From Spiribacter salilacus (lineage in GTDB: Bacteria > Pseudomonadota > Gammaproteobacteria > Nitrococcales > Nitrococcaceae), in NCBI RefSeq assembly GCF_009649225.1, contig NZ_WJPP01000003.1, forward strand, positions 186,001-250,000: 64,000 bases of DNA. The letters are read 5' to 3'. The notes below the pieces were generated by a model. That model was not told where the DNA came from and did no database searches. It worked only from the letters and a program-made list of their open reading frames with translations. Made by a program: the position numbers and the translations under genes. Of this stretch, positions 44,853-55,063 are shown piece after piece. Position 1 is the first letter of the stretch; every line of letters starts with the position of its first letter.

Positions 44853-45547
44853 CGCGACAAACCACAAAATCCGCGCCCATTGAGGCCAGCATTACCGAGG
44901 AACAAGTCCTCGACTTTCTGCGTACACATCCTGATTTACTGCGTCGGCATGACGAGGTACTCAGCGCACTCGACATTCCACATGACAGTGGCGATGCCAT
45001 CTCTTTAGTGGAGTACCAAGCCCGCGTATTGCAGAACAAAACCCGCGAGCTCTCCACCCGGCTTGAACATTTGCTTTGGATTGCGCGCGATAATGATCGG
45101 TTGGCCGAGCAAATGCATCGCTTTACACTCGAAATGCTCAGCGCCAATGATCTTGAAGAAGCCCTCGTGGCATTGCGCGATGGCCTGCGCCAAGACTTTA
45201 AAGCCGATGTGGTGCAAGTTATCTTAATTGCAGACAAAGCCCCCACCAGCACCATTCCTGTGCTGGCACCAGATGATGCTGCCACCGAGGCGCTGCAGGC
45301 TCACTTCTCGCATGAAACTCCAGTACTGGGTGAGCTAGATACCGAGCGCCTGCAACTTGTGTTTGGTGAACAAGCAGCAGACATCCGCTCAGCCGCCGTT
45401 GTGCCTTTAGACGAACCACCCATACTGGGCTTTATCGCCATTGGCAGCCGTGACCCCGATCGCTATCACATCGAGCAAGGGACGGTCTTTCTCAGCCACC
45501 TCGGTGCGCTGGTTAGCCGTATTTTGCACCGTGCCATCGAGCCCTGA
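44849..45547 (+). CDS. DUF484 family protein
   Basis: A 232-aa protein between dapF and xerC, the usual site of DUF484 genes. It has an N-terminal helical part (VLDFLRTHPDLLRRHDEVLSAL and LVEYQARVLQNKTRELSTRL in pieces), a short coiled coil and a GAF-like C-terminal domain (FGEQAADIRSAAVVPL and GFIAIGSRDPDRYH). The function is not established. The xerC start lies 17 bp inside its 3' end. Confidence 0.9.
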   Translation: MTRQTTKSAPIEASITEEQVLDFLRTHPDLLRRHDEVLSALDIPHDSGDAISLVEYQARVLQNKTRELSTRLEHLLWIARDNDRLAEQMHRFTLEMLSANDLEEALVALRDGLRQDFKADVVQVILIADKAPTSTIPVLAPDDAATEALQAHFSHETPVLGELDTERLQLVFGEQAADIRSAAVVPLDEPPILGFIAIGSRDPDRYHIEQGTVFLSHLGALVSRILHRAIEP

Positions 45548-46451
45548 TTACCTAGCTGAGGGCCTTGAGTGCTACCTCAGCTATCTTCGCCACGAGCGCC
45601 GCTTAGCAACGCTAACCTGCGAGCATTACGCCCGCGATTTAACGCACTTTCTAGCGCACTGCCGTGAGGCGGGCATCACCCAATGGTCGGCTATTGATGA
45701 AGGGCAGGTGCGTACTTGGGTGGCACAGCGGCATCGCCGCGGCCTTGGCTCACGCTCTTTGCAGCGCGGCTTAAGCGCACTGCGCAGCCTCTTTCGGTTT
45801 TTACAACGCGAACAACTGGCCTCGCACAATCCGGCAACGAGCGTGCAGGCACCTAAACAACGCCGCACTCTGCCGCATACCCTAGATGCCGATAGCATGG
45901 CGCAGTTACTTGATAACCAAGCTGGGCCCGCGGGCGATGACCCCCTTGCCATTCGCGACCGGGCCGTCTACGAGCTAATCTACAGCGCAGGCCTGCGTCT
46001 TGCCGAAGTGGCCGCATTAAACCTTGCCGATATGGATGGCAGCACCACCGAGCTACGCATTACCGGCAAAGGCGCAAAAACGCGCATTGTGCCGGTGGGC
46101 CGCATGGCCCAAGAGGCCGTCGCCGACTGGCTTAAAGTAAGAGCTCAACTGGCCACCCCACAACAATCGGCGCTGTTCGTCAGCCGCCGCGGTACGCGCT
46201 TATCACACCGCGCCATTCAGCAACGCCTGCAGGATCGTGCCCAACAACAAGGCTTGGGTCAGCAGGTTCACCCGCACATGCTTCGCCATGCCTTTGCCAC
46301 CCATCTGCTGGAATCAAGCGGTGATTTACGCGCCGTCCAAGAGCTACTGGGGCATGCCGACATCAGCACCACCCAAATCTATACCCATCTAGATTTTCAA
46401 CGGCTAGCCGCGGTTTATGATCAAGCGCATCCGCGCGCACGCCGCAAGTAA
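45531..46451 (+). CDS. xerC: Tyrosine recombinase XerC
   Basis: Resolves chromosome dimers at dif with XerD and FtsK. The 306-aa protein has an N-terminal SAM-like DNA-binding domain (YLSYLRHERRLATLT) and a complete catalytic set: Arg in YSAGLRLAEVAAL, Lys in TGKGAKTRIVPV, HMLRHAFATHLLE, GHADISTTQIY and the following Tyr. Upstream in-frame starts would lie deep in DUF484. I place the start at GTG 45531, which overlaps DUF484 by 17 bp; the Shine-Dalgarno is weak, so coupling is likely. The genome position beside dapF shows it is the housekeeping recombinase and not a mobile-element integrase. Confidence 0.94.
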   Translation: MPSSPDYLAEGLECYLSYLRHERRLATLTCEHYARDLTHFLAHCREAGITQWSAIDEGQVRTWVAQRHRRGLGSRSLQRGLSALRSLFRFLQREQLASHNPATSVQAPKQRRTLPHTLDADSMAQLLDNQAGPAGDDPLAIRDRAVYELIYSAGLRLAEVAALNLADMDGSTTELRITGKGAKTRIVPVGRMAQEAVADWLKVRAQLATPQQSALFVSRRGTRLSHRAIQQRLQDRAQQQGLGQQVHPHMLRHAFATHLLESSGDLRAVQELLGHADISTTQIYTHLDFQRLAAVYDQAHPRARRK

Positions 46452-46474
46452 CCGCAGACGCCTCAGGCTGCGTT

Positions 46475-46488
46475 AGAATGTACGTTCT
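46475..46488. repeat. Imperfect palindrome upstream of hslV
   Basis: AGAATGTACGTTCT is a 14-base near-palindrome with one mismatched pair (T/G) in each half-site, located 20 bp before the hslV GTG. It could be an operator or chance. No sigma-32 pattern was found in this 57-bp gap. Confidence 0.25.
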
Positions 46489-46508
46489 ATTTAATTGGGA
46501 GCTCCTTT

Positions 46509-47060
46509 GTGCAGCAATATCAGGGCACAACCATTCTCGCCGTTCGGCGCCACGGCCAAATCGCACTCGGTGGCGATGGGCAGGTCACGCTGGGCGATAC
46601 GGTGATGAAGGGCAACGCAAAAAAGGTCCGCCGCCTTTTTCATAATCAGGTCCTTGCCGGTTTTGCCGGGGGCACAGCCGATGCCTTTACACTTTTTGAG
46701 CGTTTTGAAAGCCAGCTGGAGCAGCAGCGCGGCAACCTTACGCGCGCCGCGGTTGAAATGGCCAAAGACTGGCGCTCAGATCGCGCCCTGCGCCGGCTTG
46801 AAGCGCTACTGATGGTGGCTAACCAAGATGCCCTACTCATGATTTCGGGTAATGGCGATGTGGTGGAACCTGAACGTGACTTTATGGCAATTGGCTCGGG
46901 CGCAGGCTTTGCGCGCGCGGCTGCGCATGCGTTAGTAGATTCCACCACGCTCAGTGCCGAAGACATTGTGCGCCAGTCATTGAACATTGCGGCCGATATT
47001 TGTATCTACACTAATCATTCGCTCACCATTGAAACGCTGGGAGATAAAACGCCGTCATGA
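46509..47060 (+). CDS. hslV: ATP-dependent protease subunit HslV
   Basis: Proteasome-like peptidase that forms a double hexamer with HslU and degrades unfolded or regulatory proteins. The 183-aa protein has a short propeptide before the catalytic Thr (GTTILAVRR, Thr near residue 7 instead of the usual 2), [19 protein letters not shown] and [14 protein letters not shown]. The start is GTG with GGGAG upstream. A few extra N-terminal residues must be removed to expose the Thr. It is coupled to hslU by ATGA. Confidence 0.96.
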   Translation: MQQYQGTTILAVRRHGQIALGGDGQVTLGDTVMKGNAKKVRRLFHNQVLAGFAGGTADAFTLFERFESQLEQQRGNLTRAAVEMAKDWRSDRALRRLEALLMVANQDALLMISGNGDVVEPERDFMAIGSGAGFARAAAHALVDSTTLSAEDIVRQSLNIAADICIYTNHSLTIETLGDKTPS

Positions 47061-48385
47061 CGCAAATGACCCCGCGGGAAATCGTCGAAGCACTCGATAA
47101 ACACATCATCGGCCAAGCCGATGCCAAGCGCGCAGTGGCCAATGCCTTGCGTAATCGCTGGCGTCGTCTGCAGGTCGATCAATCGCTACGTGCCGACATT
47201 ACGCCAAAAAATATTCTCATGATTGGCCCGACCGGCGTGGGCAAAACGGAAATTGCCCGGCGCCTTGCACGGCTTGCCAATGCACCTTTTATTAAAGTGG
47301 AAGCCACAAAGTTTACCGAAGTGGGCTATGTGGGCCGCGATGTCGAGTCGATCGTTCGCGATCTTGTCGATAACGCAATCAAAATGGTGCGTCAGCAAGA
47401 AATGGCACGCCAAGCCAATCGCGCTGAAGATGCAGCCGAAGATCGCATTCTCGATGCCTTGCTGCCGCAGGCCCGCAGCAGCACGGGCGAGGTAGACAAC
47501 AGTCTAGAAACCACGCGCCAGAAAATGCGCAAAAAACTGCGTGAGGGCGATTTAGACGATAAAGAAATTGAGATTGAAGTGCGCGCCAGCCAACCGGGCA
47601 TGGAATTTATGACGCCCCCGGGCATGGAGCAGCTGGGCAGCCAGCTACAGGGCATGTTCCAAAACCTCACAGGGCAGCGCAGCGAGCATCAGCGCCTGCG
47701 TATTCGTGATGCTTGGAAGGTGCTGCGTGACGAAGAGGCCAGCAAGCTCGTTAATGATGAAGAAATTAAAAGCAAAGCGGTGCAGTTAGTAGAGCAAAGC
47801 GGCATCGTCTTTTTAGATGAAATAGACAAAGTGGCTCGTCGCGCCGAATCCGGCAGTGGCGGCGATATCTCCCGTGAAGGCGTTCAGCGTGACCTACTGC
47901 CCTTGGTCGAGGGCAGTACCGTGTCGACCCGGCATGGCATGGTGAACACCGATCATATTTTATTTATTGCCTCTGGCGCGTTTCATGTCTCTAAGCCATC
48001 GGATCTGATCCCCGAGCTTCAGGGTCGCCTGCCCATTCGGGTTGAGCTCGACTCGCTAGGGGCGGAAGACTTTGTGCGCATCCTTACCGAACCCGATGCC
48101 TCACTGGTGCGGCAGTACACCGCGCTAATGGCCACAGAAGGGGTCACCCTCACCTTTACCGATGAGGCCATTGAACGCCTAGCCACCATTGCCTGTGAGG
48201 TGAATGATCTCACTGAAAACATTGGCGCAAGACGGCTACATACCATCATGGAGCGTCTGTTAGAGGCCGCTTCGTTTGCTGCGCCCGATCGCCAAGGCGA
48301 AACGTTGCACATTGATGCTGAGTATGTCGACGCACAGCTTGCCGACCTTGCGCATAATGAAGATCTAAGCCGCTATATTCTATGA
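47057..48385 (+). CDS. hslU: ATP-dependent protease ATPase subunit HslU
   Basis: AAA+ unfoldase that feeds substrates to HslV. The 442-aa protein has Walker [16 protein letters not shown] near residue 56, the pore loop GYVGRD near 88, the inserted I domain (about 110-240), Walker [11 protein letters not shown] near 250, sensor region [15 protein letters not shown] and the C-terminal SRYIL that docks on HslV. It is full length. A DUF971 gene follows after seven bp. Confidence 0.97.
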   Translation: MTQMTPREIVEALDKHIIGQADAKRAVANALRNRWRRLQVDQSLRADITPKNILMIGPTGVGKTEIARRLARLANAPFIKVEATKFTEVGYVGRDVESIVRDLVDNAIKMVRQQEMARQANRAEDAAEDRILDALLPQARSSTGEVDNSLETTRQKMRKKLREGDLDDKEIEIEVRASQPGMEFMTPPGMEQLGSQLQGMFQNLTGQRSEHQRLRIRDAWKVLRDEEASKLVNDEEIKSKAVQLVEQSGIVFLDEIDKVARRAESGSGGDISREGVQRDLLPLVEGSTVSTRHGMVNTDHILFIASGAFHVSKPSDLIPELQGRLPIRVELDSLGAEDFVRILTEPDASLVRQYTALMATEGVTLTFTDEAIERLATIACEVNDLTENIGARRLHTIMERLLEAASFAAPDRQGETLHIDAEYVDAQLADLAHNEDLSRYIL

Positions 48386-48392
48386 GGCCATC

Positions 48393-48797
48393 ATGAAAAG
48401 ACCCGAGCGCAAAAACACCGGCGTGATCCCCACCGATATCCGCTTACATCGGCGCTCTCGCACCCTTGAGCTCGAATTTGACGGCGAACAAACCTACTCG
48501 CTCAGCGCAGAGTATTTGCGCGTGTACTCTCCTTCGGCCGAGGTGAGAGGCCATGGCCCCGGTCAGGCCATCTTGCAGGTTGGCAAAGAAGCAGTTGGCA
48601 TTACCGATCTTGAGCCTGTTGGACAATATGCCATTCGCATTGTCTTTGACGATGGCCATAGCACTGGGCTGTATTCTTGGGATTTACTGTATGACTTAGC
48701 CACCCATCAGGCCGAATACTGGCGTGATTATTTGGCTGAGCTTGAAGCAGCAGGCTATCAACGGCGCAGCGATGATAATAGCGGAGACGCAGTATGA
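48393..48797 (+). CDS. DUF971 (gamma-butyrobetaine hydroxylase-like N-terminal) protein
   Basis: A 134-aa protein made of a single DUF971 domain: PTDIRLHRRSRTLELEFDG, LSAEYLRVYSPSAEVRGHG, VGQYAIRIVFDDGHSTGLYSWDLLYDLA. This domain occurs alone and at the N-terminus of gamma-butyrobetaine hydroxylase; its own role is unknown, possibly in iron-sulfur or metal handling. It sits between hslU and ubiE, a conserved position. It overlaps ubiE by ATGA. Confidence 0.92.
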   Translation: MKRPERKNTGVIPTDIRLHRRSRTLELEFDGEQTYSLSAEYLRVYSPSAEVRGHGPGQAILQVGKEAVGITDLEPVGQYAIRIVFDDGHSTGLYSWDLLYDLATHQAEYWRDYLAELEAAGYQRRSDDNSGDAV

Positions 48798-49537
48798 AAG
48801 ATCTGGCTGATTTTGGCTTTGAGCAAGTGCCTGCCGAAGAAAAGGCCAGCCGCGTGGGCGAGGTTTTTAGCTCGGTAGCCGAACGCTACGATGTGATGAA
48901 CGATTTAATGTCGGTGGGCCTGCATCGGCTTTGGAAGCAACAGGCCCTACGGCTTATTAATGCCCGACCGGGCCAGCAGGTTCTCGATTTAGCGGCAGGT
49001 ACCGGTGACTTAAGCATTGGTCTTGCCCATCAGGTTGGCAAGCAAGGCCATGTGGTAATGAGCGATATCAATGCCGATATGCTCTCACGGGGGCGTGATC
49101 GGCTACTCAACGCGGGCGTAGTCGGCAATGTTGACTACACCTTGGCCAATGCCGAGCAGCTGCCTTTTCTGCCGCGCCAATTTGATCGAATTAGCATTGG
49201 CTTTGGCTTGCGTAACGTCACCCGTATTCCACGGGCTTTGGCCGCTATGCGTGAAGCACTGCGCCCGGGCGGTAAGCTTGTCATTTTGGAGTTCTCCAAA
49301 CTGTATCTGCAGTCTTTACAACCGATGTACGATCTTTATTCTTTTCGTTTGCTGCCCCTCATGGGGCGGTTAGTTGCCAACGACGCCGATAGCTATCGCT
49401 ACCTGGCCGAATCCATTCGCATGCACCCCGATCAGCCCACGCTGCAACAAATTATGGAAGATGTGGGGTTTGAAGACTGCGGCTACACCAACCTAAGCGG
49501 CGGTATCGTTGCCCTGCATTATGGCTATGTTTACTGA
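48794..49537 (+). CDS. ubiE: Ubiquinone/menaquinone C-methyltransferase UbiE
   Basis: SAM-dependent C-methylation in ubiquinone (and, where present, menaquinone) synthesis. The 247-aa protein shows RYDVMNDLMSVGLHRLWK, SAM motif I VLDLAAGTGDLSIGLA, FDRISIGFGLRNVT and the C-terminal [12 protein letters not shown]. It is full length. Part of ubiE-ubiJ-ubiB, encoding a methylase, an accessory lipid carrier and the atypical kinase. Confidence 0.97.
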   Translation: MKDLADFGFEQVPAEEKASRVGEVFSSVAERYDVMNDLMSVGLHRLWKQQALRLINARPGQQVLDLAAGTGDLSIGLAHQVGKQGHVVMSDINADMLSRGRDRLLNAGVVGNVDYTLANAEQLPFLPRQFDRISIGFGLRNVTRIPRALAAMREALRPGGKLVILEFSKLYLQSLQPMYDLYSFRLLPLMGRLVANDADSYRYLAESIRMHPDQPTLQQIMEDVGFEDCGYTNLSGGIVALHYGYVY

Positions 49538-50063
49538 GCGCGCCATTAACCAACTACTGGCAAGAGACCCGTTACTCAACGAACGTCTCGAGCCGTTGCT
49601 AGGCAAAACCCTAGGCCTTCGCTTAAGCGAGCCCGAAATCAGTTTGCGTATCAGCTTTCATGTGGGTGGCGTGCATTTATCTCGAGAAGCTGGCGATTTA
49701 GATAGCTGTGATGCGGTGCTAGAGGCAACACCCGCGGGCCTTGCCAGCCTTGCGCTATCTGGCGGGCAGCGCAGCCGCAATGTGCAGTTACGCGGTGATA
49801 TCGGCACAATTCAGGAGGTCCGGCAGCTGTTCTCTGGGCTTAACTTAGACCCTAACGGTACGCTGGGTGCCGGGCGCGAGGGAGCCGAAACATTACTCCG
49901 CAACCTTGCTGAGCTGGCAACTGAAGAGCGCGGCTGGCTACCCACCGCCCCCGAAGCCAATGAATTTATTGCCGGCGTTGATGCCCTACGTGAAGCCGCC
50001 GATCGCCTTGAGGCACGCCTGCGCCGTTTAGAGCAGCAGCGTCAGTCGGAGCAAACCCCTTGA
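49527..50063 (+). CDS. ubiJ: Ubiquinone biosynthesis accessory factor UbiJ (SCP2-like)
   Basis: A lipid-binding accessory factor expected to hold ubiquinone intermediates for the Ubi enzyme complex. The 178-aa protein has an SCP2-type domain ([38 protein letters not shown] in pieces, residues 30-90). A C-terminal helical coiled coil ([19 protein letters not shown]) fits the UbiJ layout. I place the start at ATG 49527 ([11 protein letters not shown]); ATG 49521 and TTG 49509 are also in frame. All lie inside the ubiE 3' end, so translation is probably coupled. Confidence 0.88.
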   Translation: MFTERAINQLLARDPLLNERLEPLLGKTLGLRLSEPEISLRISFHVGGVHLSREAGDLDSCDAVLEATPAGLASLALSGGQRSRNVQLRGDIGTIQEVRQLFSGLNLDPNGTLGAGREGAETLLRNLAELATEERGWLPTAPEANEFIAGVDALREAADRLEARLRRLEQQRQSEQTP

Positions 50064-51724
50064 TTCCTAACCCCCGCATCGTATTGCGCCTTGCGCAAAT
50101 CAACTGGGTCCTCCTTCGGCATGGGCTTGATGAGGTTTTGTTTGCCACACGGCTTTTTCGACCTGTGCGCTTCTTGCGGCTGTTTATGCCATGGATGTGG
50201 CTGCGCCGCCACAAACAATCACAGGGCGAGCGTATTCGGCTTGCCTTAGAAGATCTTGGCCCAATATTTGTTAAATTTGGCCAAATTCTCTCTACCCGGC
50301 GCGACCTGTTGCCCGCCGACATCATTAACGAGCTCTCACGCTTACAAGATCGCGTGCCGCCGTTTCCTAGCTCAGCAGCCAGAGAAATTATCGAGCAGGC
50401 CTATCAGCAACCGCTCGACGCCTGGTTTGCGCATTTCTCAGACACGCCGCTGGCCTCGGCCTCCATCGCGCAGGTGCATGCTGCCCGCCTGCATGATGGC
50501 CAAGATGTGATCGTTAAAGTGGTTCGCCCTGGCATTGAACAAGCCATTCAGCGCGACCTCCGCGTTCTGCATACCTTTGCCCGCTTAGCCGAGCGCTACT
50601 GGAGCGAAGGCCCTCGGTTACGCCCCGTTGAGGTGGTTCAGGAGTTTGATAAAACCCTGCATGATGAGCTCGATTTAATGCGCGAAGCGGCCAATGCTTC
50701 GCAACTGCGGCGCAATTTTAAAGACTCTGACCTGCTGTATGTGCCCGACGTCTACTGGCCTGCCACACGCCATAACGTAATGGTGATGGAGCGTATTTAC
50801 GGCCTGCAAATCAGCGATATTGAGGGAATTCGTAACGCCGGGGTCGATATGCGCCGACTGGCCGAGCGGGGTACTGAGATCTTTTTCACTCAGGTCTTTC
50901 GCGATAGCTTTTTTCATGCCGACATGCACCCTGGCAATATCTTTGTAGATGTTAGCAACCCCGACGACCCGCACTATATTGCCGTCGATTTTGGCATTAT
51001 GGGGTCTTTAAGCCCGGTTGATCATCGCTATTTAGCCGATAACTTTATTGCGTTTTTCAACCGGGATTATCGCCGCGTGGCTGAGCTGCATGTGGCCTCG
51101 GGCTGGGTGCCGGCAGATACCCGCGTCGATGAGTTTGAAGCGGCCATGCGCACCGTATGCGAGCCGATTTTTGAACGCCCGCTGGGTGAAATCTCGCTGG
51201 GTGCGCTGTTAATGCGCCTGTTCCAAACAGGCCGGCGCTTTAATATGGAAGTCCAGCCACAGCTGGTCTTGCTGCAAAAAACCCTGCTTGCCATCGAAGG
51301 GCTTGGCCGCGAGCTCTACCCCGAGCTTGATCTATGGGATACCGGCAAACCCTACCTTGAAGGCTGGATGAAAGAGCAGGTGGGGCCAAAGGCACTGCTT
51401 AAACAGTTCAGCCAAGAACTGCCCCGTTTGGCAGAAACGCTACCCGCGCTGCCGCGCCGACTCGATCATGCATTGCAGGAAACCGCGCTATTGCGTGACA
51501 CGCTAAACGAGCAACAACAAAGCTTAAATGCATTAAGACAAGAAATCAGACGGGATAGTCAGCGCCGCCTCGGCGGCCTTCTCGGCACAACCCTCATTAT
51601 TGCGGCGGTTTTACTTGCTAATATGCCACTGCCAGATGCGTGGCGCTATCTGCCTTTTGTGGCTGCCGGCACTGGCGTTGTTGCTTGGGCTTGGGTGCTA
51701 CTCAGCCGGCAAATCACTGAGTAA
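50060..51724 (+). CDS. ubiB: UbiB, atypical kinase-like ATPase for ubiquinone synthesis
   Basis: A membrane-bound ADCK/UbiB-family protein needed for ubiquinone synthesis, probably by extracting lipid precursors with ATP hydrolysis. The 554-aa protein has the KxGQ motif [13 protein letters not shown] near residue 70, the Ala-rich loop [21 protein letters not shown] with the kinase Lys, HADMHPGN and AVDFGIMG. Two C-terminal membrane helices follow (about 500-550). The start is TTG overlapping the ubiJ stop; no other in-frame start fits the conserved N-terminus. Its 3' end overlaps convergent ctpA by 11 bp. Confidence 0.95.
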   Translation: MIPNPRIVLRLAQINWVLLRHGLDEVLFATRLFRPVRFLRLFMPWMWLRRHKQSQGERIRLALEDLGPIFVKFGQILSTRRDLLPADIINELSRLQDRVPPFPSSAAREIIEQAYQQPLDAWFAHFSDTPLASASIAQVHAARLHDGQDVIVKVVRPGIEQAIQRDLRVLHTFARLAERYWSEGPRLRPVEVVQEFDKTLHDELDLMREAANASQLRRNFKDSDLLYVPDVYWPATRHNVMVMERIYGLQISDIEGIRNAGVDMRRLAERGTEIFFTQVFRDSFFHADMHPGNIFVDVSNPDDPHYIAVDFGIMGSLSPVDHRYLADNFIAFFNRDYRRVAELHVASGWVPADTRVDEFEAAMRTVCEPIFERPLGEISLGALLMRLFQTGRRFNMEVQPQLVLLQKTLLAIEGLGRELYPELDLWDTGKPYLEGWMKEQVGPKALLKQFSQELPRLAETLPALPRRLDHALQETALLRDTLNEQQQSLNALRQEIRRDSQRRLGGLLGTTLIIAAVLLANMPLPDAWRYLPFVAAGTGVVAWAWVLLSRQITE

Positions 51725-53000
51725 AAATAGTTAAACCTTTTAGCAAATTGAGCGCTTCGGCCAACACATAATCTTGTGTAGCCAGTGCCGATGCCGGCGC
51801 TTGAGATTCTGAGTCAGCCTCAGCATCTCCGCGCAAATGGCGTGGTAAATCCGACTCGCGCGTTTGTCTTGCCACGGCCTCGCGCTCACTCACCCGCAGG
51901 TCATCAACACGCACATCCGGCACAATCCCTTCCGCCTGAATCGAACGACCATTCGGCGTGTAATACCGTGCTGTGGTCAGCTTAATTGCTGTGGCATTGC
52001 GCAGCGGCATAATCGATTGCACCGACCCCTTGCCAAAAGTGGGCTCACCCATTACCACGGCACGACGATGATCTTGCAAAGCGCCCGCCACAATCTCTGA
52101 TGCCGAGGCCGAGCCGGCATTCACCAAAACCACAAGCGGTGCCCCCTCCATCACATCACTTGGGGTGGCACTAAAACTATCCTTTGCCCGCTCTACCCGG
52201 CCATCGGTGCTCACCAGCACACCGCTGGTAATAAAGGCATCGGCCACGGCCACGGCAGATTCAAGTAACCCACCGGGGTTGTTGCGCAAATCCATCACCA
52301 ATCCTTTAAGCGGGCCATCATTCTCGGTCATTAACTCATCTACCGCATCGAGCACCGCCTCTCCTGTGCGGTCTTGGAACTGGCTGATACGCAAATAGCC
52401 ATACCCCGGCTCTAGCAACTGGGTTCGCACACTGCGCACTTCAATAATCGCGCGCTCTATTACCACCTCAAATGGCCGATCATCATTGCCACGCAGCACC
52501 GTCAGCGTGACCTCAGTGCCCGGCTCGCCACGCAAAAGATTTAAGCTCTCCTCAAGCCCCAAACCCTTAACCGAGGCGCCATCGATCCGAATAATCAAAT
52601 CTTCAGGCTGAATGCCGGCCGCCTCTGCCGGCGTGCCATCGATGGGAGCGATGACACGAATAAAACCATCCTCCATACCCACTTCCATACCCAAACCGCC
52701 GAACTCGCCACGCGTGCCATCGCGCAGCCGCTGATAGTCATCGGCATCTAAATAACCGGAATGCGGGTCCAAGCCTTCCAACATGCCGCGAATGGCATTA
52801 CGAATCAGCGTAGATTCATCAATCGACTCGACATACTCCTCGCGAATTCGCTCATAAGCTTCGGTAAAGGTGCGTAGCTCCTCCAATGGCAGAGCACTGT
52901 CTGTTGCTGGCGACTCGGCGCTTAAGGGGCTGGCTGGTAGCAATAGGGCCGTTAAAAAAAGCGCACTACAAACCACGCCAGACTGTTTTAACCACTGCAT
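51714..53000 (-). CDS. Carboxy-terminal processing serine protease (S41, Ctp)
   Basis: A 428-aa periplasmic protease with a signal peptide ending near PLSAES. It has a helical N-terminal segment ([13 protein letters not shown]), a PDZ domain ([22 protein letters not shown], about 125-190) and the S41 domain. Catalytic Ser is in [10 protein letters not shown] and Lys in PTFGKGSVQ. It may trim or mature envelope proteins or peptidoglycan enzymes. It directly follows envC on the same strand, the usual order in gammaproteobacteria, which suggests a shared role in cell-wall control. Confidence 0.94.
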   Translation of the reverse strand: MQWLKQSGVVCSALFLTALLLPASPLSAESPATDSALPLEELRTFTEAYERIREEYVESIDESTLIRNAIRGMLEGLDPHSGYLDADDYQRLRDGTRGEFGGLGMEVGMEDGFIRVIAPIDGTPAEAAGIQPEDLIIRIDGASVKGLGLEESLNLLRGEPGTEVTLTVLRGNDDRPFEVVIERAIIEVRSVRTQLLEPGYGYLRISQFQDRTGEAVLDAVDELMTENDGPLKGLVMDLRNNPGGLLESAVAVADAFITSGVLVSTDGRVERAKDSFSATPSDVMEGAPLVVLVNAGSASASEIVAGALQDHRRAVVMGEPTFGKGSVQSIMPLRNATAIKLTTARYYTPNGRSIQAEGIVPDVRVDDLRVSEREAVARQTRESDLPRHLRGDAEADSESQAPASALATQDYVLAEALNLLKGLTIFTQ

Positions 53001-53003
53001 GTT

Positions 53004-54122
53004 CTATCTTCCTTCGTACCAGGCGACCGGATTAACGGGCTCACCATTTGCGCGCACCTCAAAATACAGAGCGGCCTCTGCGCCACCCCCCGTCCGGCCC
53101 ACCGCGGCAACCACATCGCCGGCATTTACCCTTTGTCCGACCTCAACATAAAGCGCTTGGTTGCGTCCATAAAGACTAATTAGACCATTTCCATGATCAA
53201 TAATGAGCAGCAGACCCAAGCCACGCAACCACTCCGCAAAAACGACCGTCCCCGCGGCAACCGATTGAATAGGGGCGCCCTCTTCGCCGCCAATTAGCAA
53301 TCCCGTCCACTGCAAGCCGGCGGCACTGCGGCTGGCACCAAATTGCTCAAGCACAGGGCCATTCAGCGGCCAACTGCCAGATTTATCCACTCGGGTGGGC
53401 GCACTCGCACTGGGCGCCGGCACTGGTGGAGGTGTTGCTGCCGCTTTTGCGCGTTGGGTTAGCGCGCGCACCAGCGCTTCCTGCTCGGCCACTTGGGCTT
53501 GATCATTATCGATTTCGTTGGCTAGGCGCTCGGCCACTGCGGCTCGCTCCTTAGCTGATGCTTCTAACGCAGCCAACACTTCTACTTGGGCCGCGCGCGC
53601 TGCTTGTTGCTCACGTTGCACCTCCGCTAATGCCTGCCGCTGCTTAGCCAATGCCGCCAAAGTGGCACGTGCACTTTGCAGCCGCTCGGCAACCGCCTCA
53701 CCTAAATAACGGTCATAAATAATCAGCCGATCGCGCTCAGCCGGGGGCTCATCGGCAAGCAGTAACGCCATTTGAGGCGCCTCGCCACGGCGAAATGCGG
53801 CCCGCAAGGCGGCTTCTAAAAAGGCCTGATCGGCAGCCGCATCTTGGGCCTGCGCCTCAACCGCCGCTTCTAGCTCTGTTAGCTCTGCCTGCCGGGCGGC
53901 AATTTGCTGATCTAAATCGCGCAGCTCAACCTGCTGCTGGCCCATACGCTGCTCAAGCTCTGCCAGTTCAGCGGCCACACCCCCGGCCTTTTCTCGCTGC
54001 GCCTCAAGCTCGCTACTTAAGGCCTGCAGGCGCGCCCGCTGCTCGGCAAGCTCTGCCTGATTGGCATGCGCTGTTGCTGCCAGCATTAGGCATAAAAAAA
54101 CCAAACACCCAATGTGTTTCAT
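53004..54122 (-). CDS. envC: EnvC-type murein hydrolase activator
   Basis: A periplasmic activator of cell-division amidases. The 372-aa protein has a signal peptide (CLVFLCLMLAATAHA), then about 220 residues of Ala/Glu/Gln-rich coiled coil and a C-terminal LytM/M23 domain (LNGPVLEQFGASRS to PVNPVAWYEGR). The metal-binding His and Asp of active M23 enzymes are not at the expected places: FGASRSAAG replaces the H...D loop. It is therefore a non-enzymatic activator, as in E. coli EnvC. No gpmI lies beside it. It is divergent from yibN. Confidence 0.92.
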   Translation of the reverse strand: MKHIGCLVFLCLMLAATAHANQAELAEQRARLQALSSELEAQREKAGGVAAELAELEQRMGQQQVELRDLDQQIAARQAELTELEAAVEAQAQDAAADQAFLEAALRAAFRRGEAPQMALLLADEPPAERDRLIIYDRYLGEAVAERLQSARATLAALAKQRQALAEVQREQQAARAAQVEVLAALEASAKERAAVAERLANEIDNDQAQVAEQEALVRALTQRAKAAATPPPVPAPSASAPTRVDKSGSWPLNGPVLEQFGASRSAAGLQWTGLLIGGEEGAPIQSVAAGTVVFAEWLRGLGLLLIIDHGNGLISLYGRNQALYVEVGQRVNAGDVVAAVGRTGGGAEAALYFEVRANGEPVNPVAWYEGR

Positions 54123-54142
54123 CAGACTGCCATCTCCGCTGG

Positions 54143-54148
54143 TATACT
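54143..54148 (+). promoter_or_regulatory. Candidate -10 for yibN-secB-gpsA
   Basis: TATACT lies 36 bases before the yibN start in the 62-bp divergent gap with envC. No convincing -35 is seen. The yibN start has only a weak Shine-Dalgarno. Confidence 0.35.
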
Positions 54149-54184
54149 CCCTGTCACTTCATTCATCCTAACAGCGCATGAGTT

Positions 54185-54613
54185 ATGGAAAGAGTTATTG
54201 AATTTGCCGTAAACAATCTTTTGCTGACCGCCGCCTTTTTTATTGTGGTCTCAGCAATCATTACTAATGAGATAATGACCTTTCGCAAAGGCCGATTTGC
54301 GATCGATACCACCGATGCCACGCGCTTGTTTAATCGCGATCAAGCGGTCTTTGTCGATATTCGCAACGAAAATGCGTATCAAAAAAGCCATCTGCCCGGT
54401 GCGATCAATATCCCACTCGAACACATCGATAAACGCAAGGATAAACTACAACGCTTTAGCGGCCAGACCATGATTGCCTACTGCGATACCGGCAGCAGCA
54501 CACTCAAAGCCGTAAAAGCCCTGCAGGCACAAGGATGGGATAAGGTGCATCAGCTACGTGGTGGCATTAATGCCTGGCGGGATGCCGGCCTACCCATTGA
54601 TGGACGTAAATAA
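54185..54613 (+). CDS. yibN: Membrane-anchored rhodanese YibN
   Basis: A 142-aa inner-membrane protein with one N-terminal helix (LLLTAAFFIVVSAIITNEIM, residues 12-31) and a cytoplasmic rhodanese domain (VDIRNENAYQKSHLPGAINI). The active-site loop is YCDTGSST, with the Cys near residue 99. Sulfur transfer is the expected chemistry; the substrate is unknown. The order yibN-secB-gpsA matches E. coli. Confidence 0.92.
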   Translation: MERVIEFAVNNLLLTAAFFIVVSAIITNEIMTFRKGRFAIDTTDATRLFNRDQAVFVDIRNENAYQKSHLPGAINIPLEHIDKRKDKLQRFSGQTMIAYCDTGSSTLKAVKALQAQGWDKVHQLRGGINAWRDAGLPIDGRK

Positions 54614-54631
54614 CCCAATAGAGGAGTTCCC

Positions 54632-55063
54632 ATGGCCGACGAGCCAACACAACAATTTGCCATTCAAAAGCTCTACCTCAAGGACTGTTCCTTAGAAAAC
54701 CCGGCAGCGCCCGCGGTTTTTCGTGAAACCTGGAAGCCTGAGGCCCGCGTTGAGCTCAACACCAAACACGAAGATTTAGGCGAGAATCTGTTTGAAGTCG
54801 TTTTAACCGTGACTGTCACGGCCACCAAAGACGAGCAGACCATCTATCTGTGTGAAATCCATCAAGCGGGGGTATTTACGCTAAGCGGTTTTACCGAGGA
54901 AGCCACCGATCAGCTACTCGGCGCATACTGCCCCGGCGTGCTTTTTGCGTATGCCAGAGAAGCCGTGTCTGATTTAACAACCAAGGCGGGCTACCCACCG
55001 ATGCTACTGTCACCGGTCAATTTCGACGCCTTGTACGCACGGAAAAAGCAAAACCAGCAATGA
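54632..55063 (+). CDS. secB: Protein-export chaperone SecB
   Basis: A tetrameric cytoplasmic chaperone that holds preproteins unfolded and delivers them to SecA. The 143-aa protein shows FAIQKLYLKDCSLENP, FEVVLTVTVTA, YLCEIHQAGVFTLSGF and CPGVLFAYAREAVSDLTTKAGYPPMLLSPVNFD in pieces, all SecB signatures. GAGGAG precedes the ATG. It overlaps gpsA by ATGA. Confidence 0.97.
   Translation: MADEPTQQFAIQKLYLKDCSLENPAAPAVFRETWKPEARVELNTKHEDLGENLFEVVLTVTVTATKDEQTIYLCEIHQAGVFTLSGFTEEATDQLLGAYCPGVLFAYAREAVSDLTTKAGYPPMLLSPVNFDALYARKKQNQQ

Noticed and set aside
45531-46451. Tyrosine recombinase as a sign of a mobile element
   Set aside because: It is the housekeeping xerC in its standard dapF-DUF484-xerC place, with no att-like repeats or cargo genes nearby.
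46453-46472. Terminator after xerC
   Set aside because: The stem CGCAG/CTGCG has a three-base bulge and no U-run, so it is too weak to call.
46452-46508. Sigma-32 heat-shock promoter before hslV
   Set aside because: No CTTGAA or CCCCAT-like elements at proper spacing were found in the gap.
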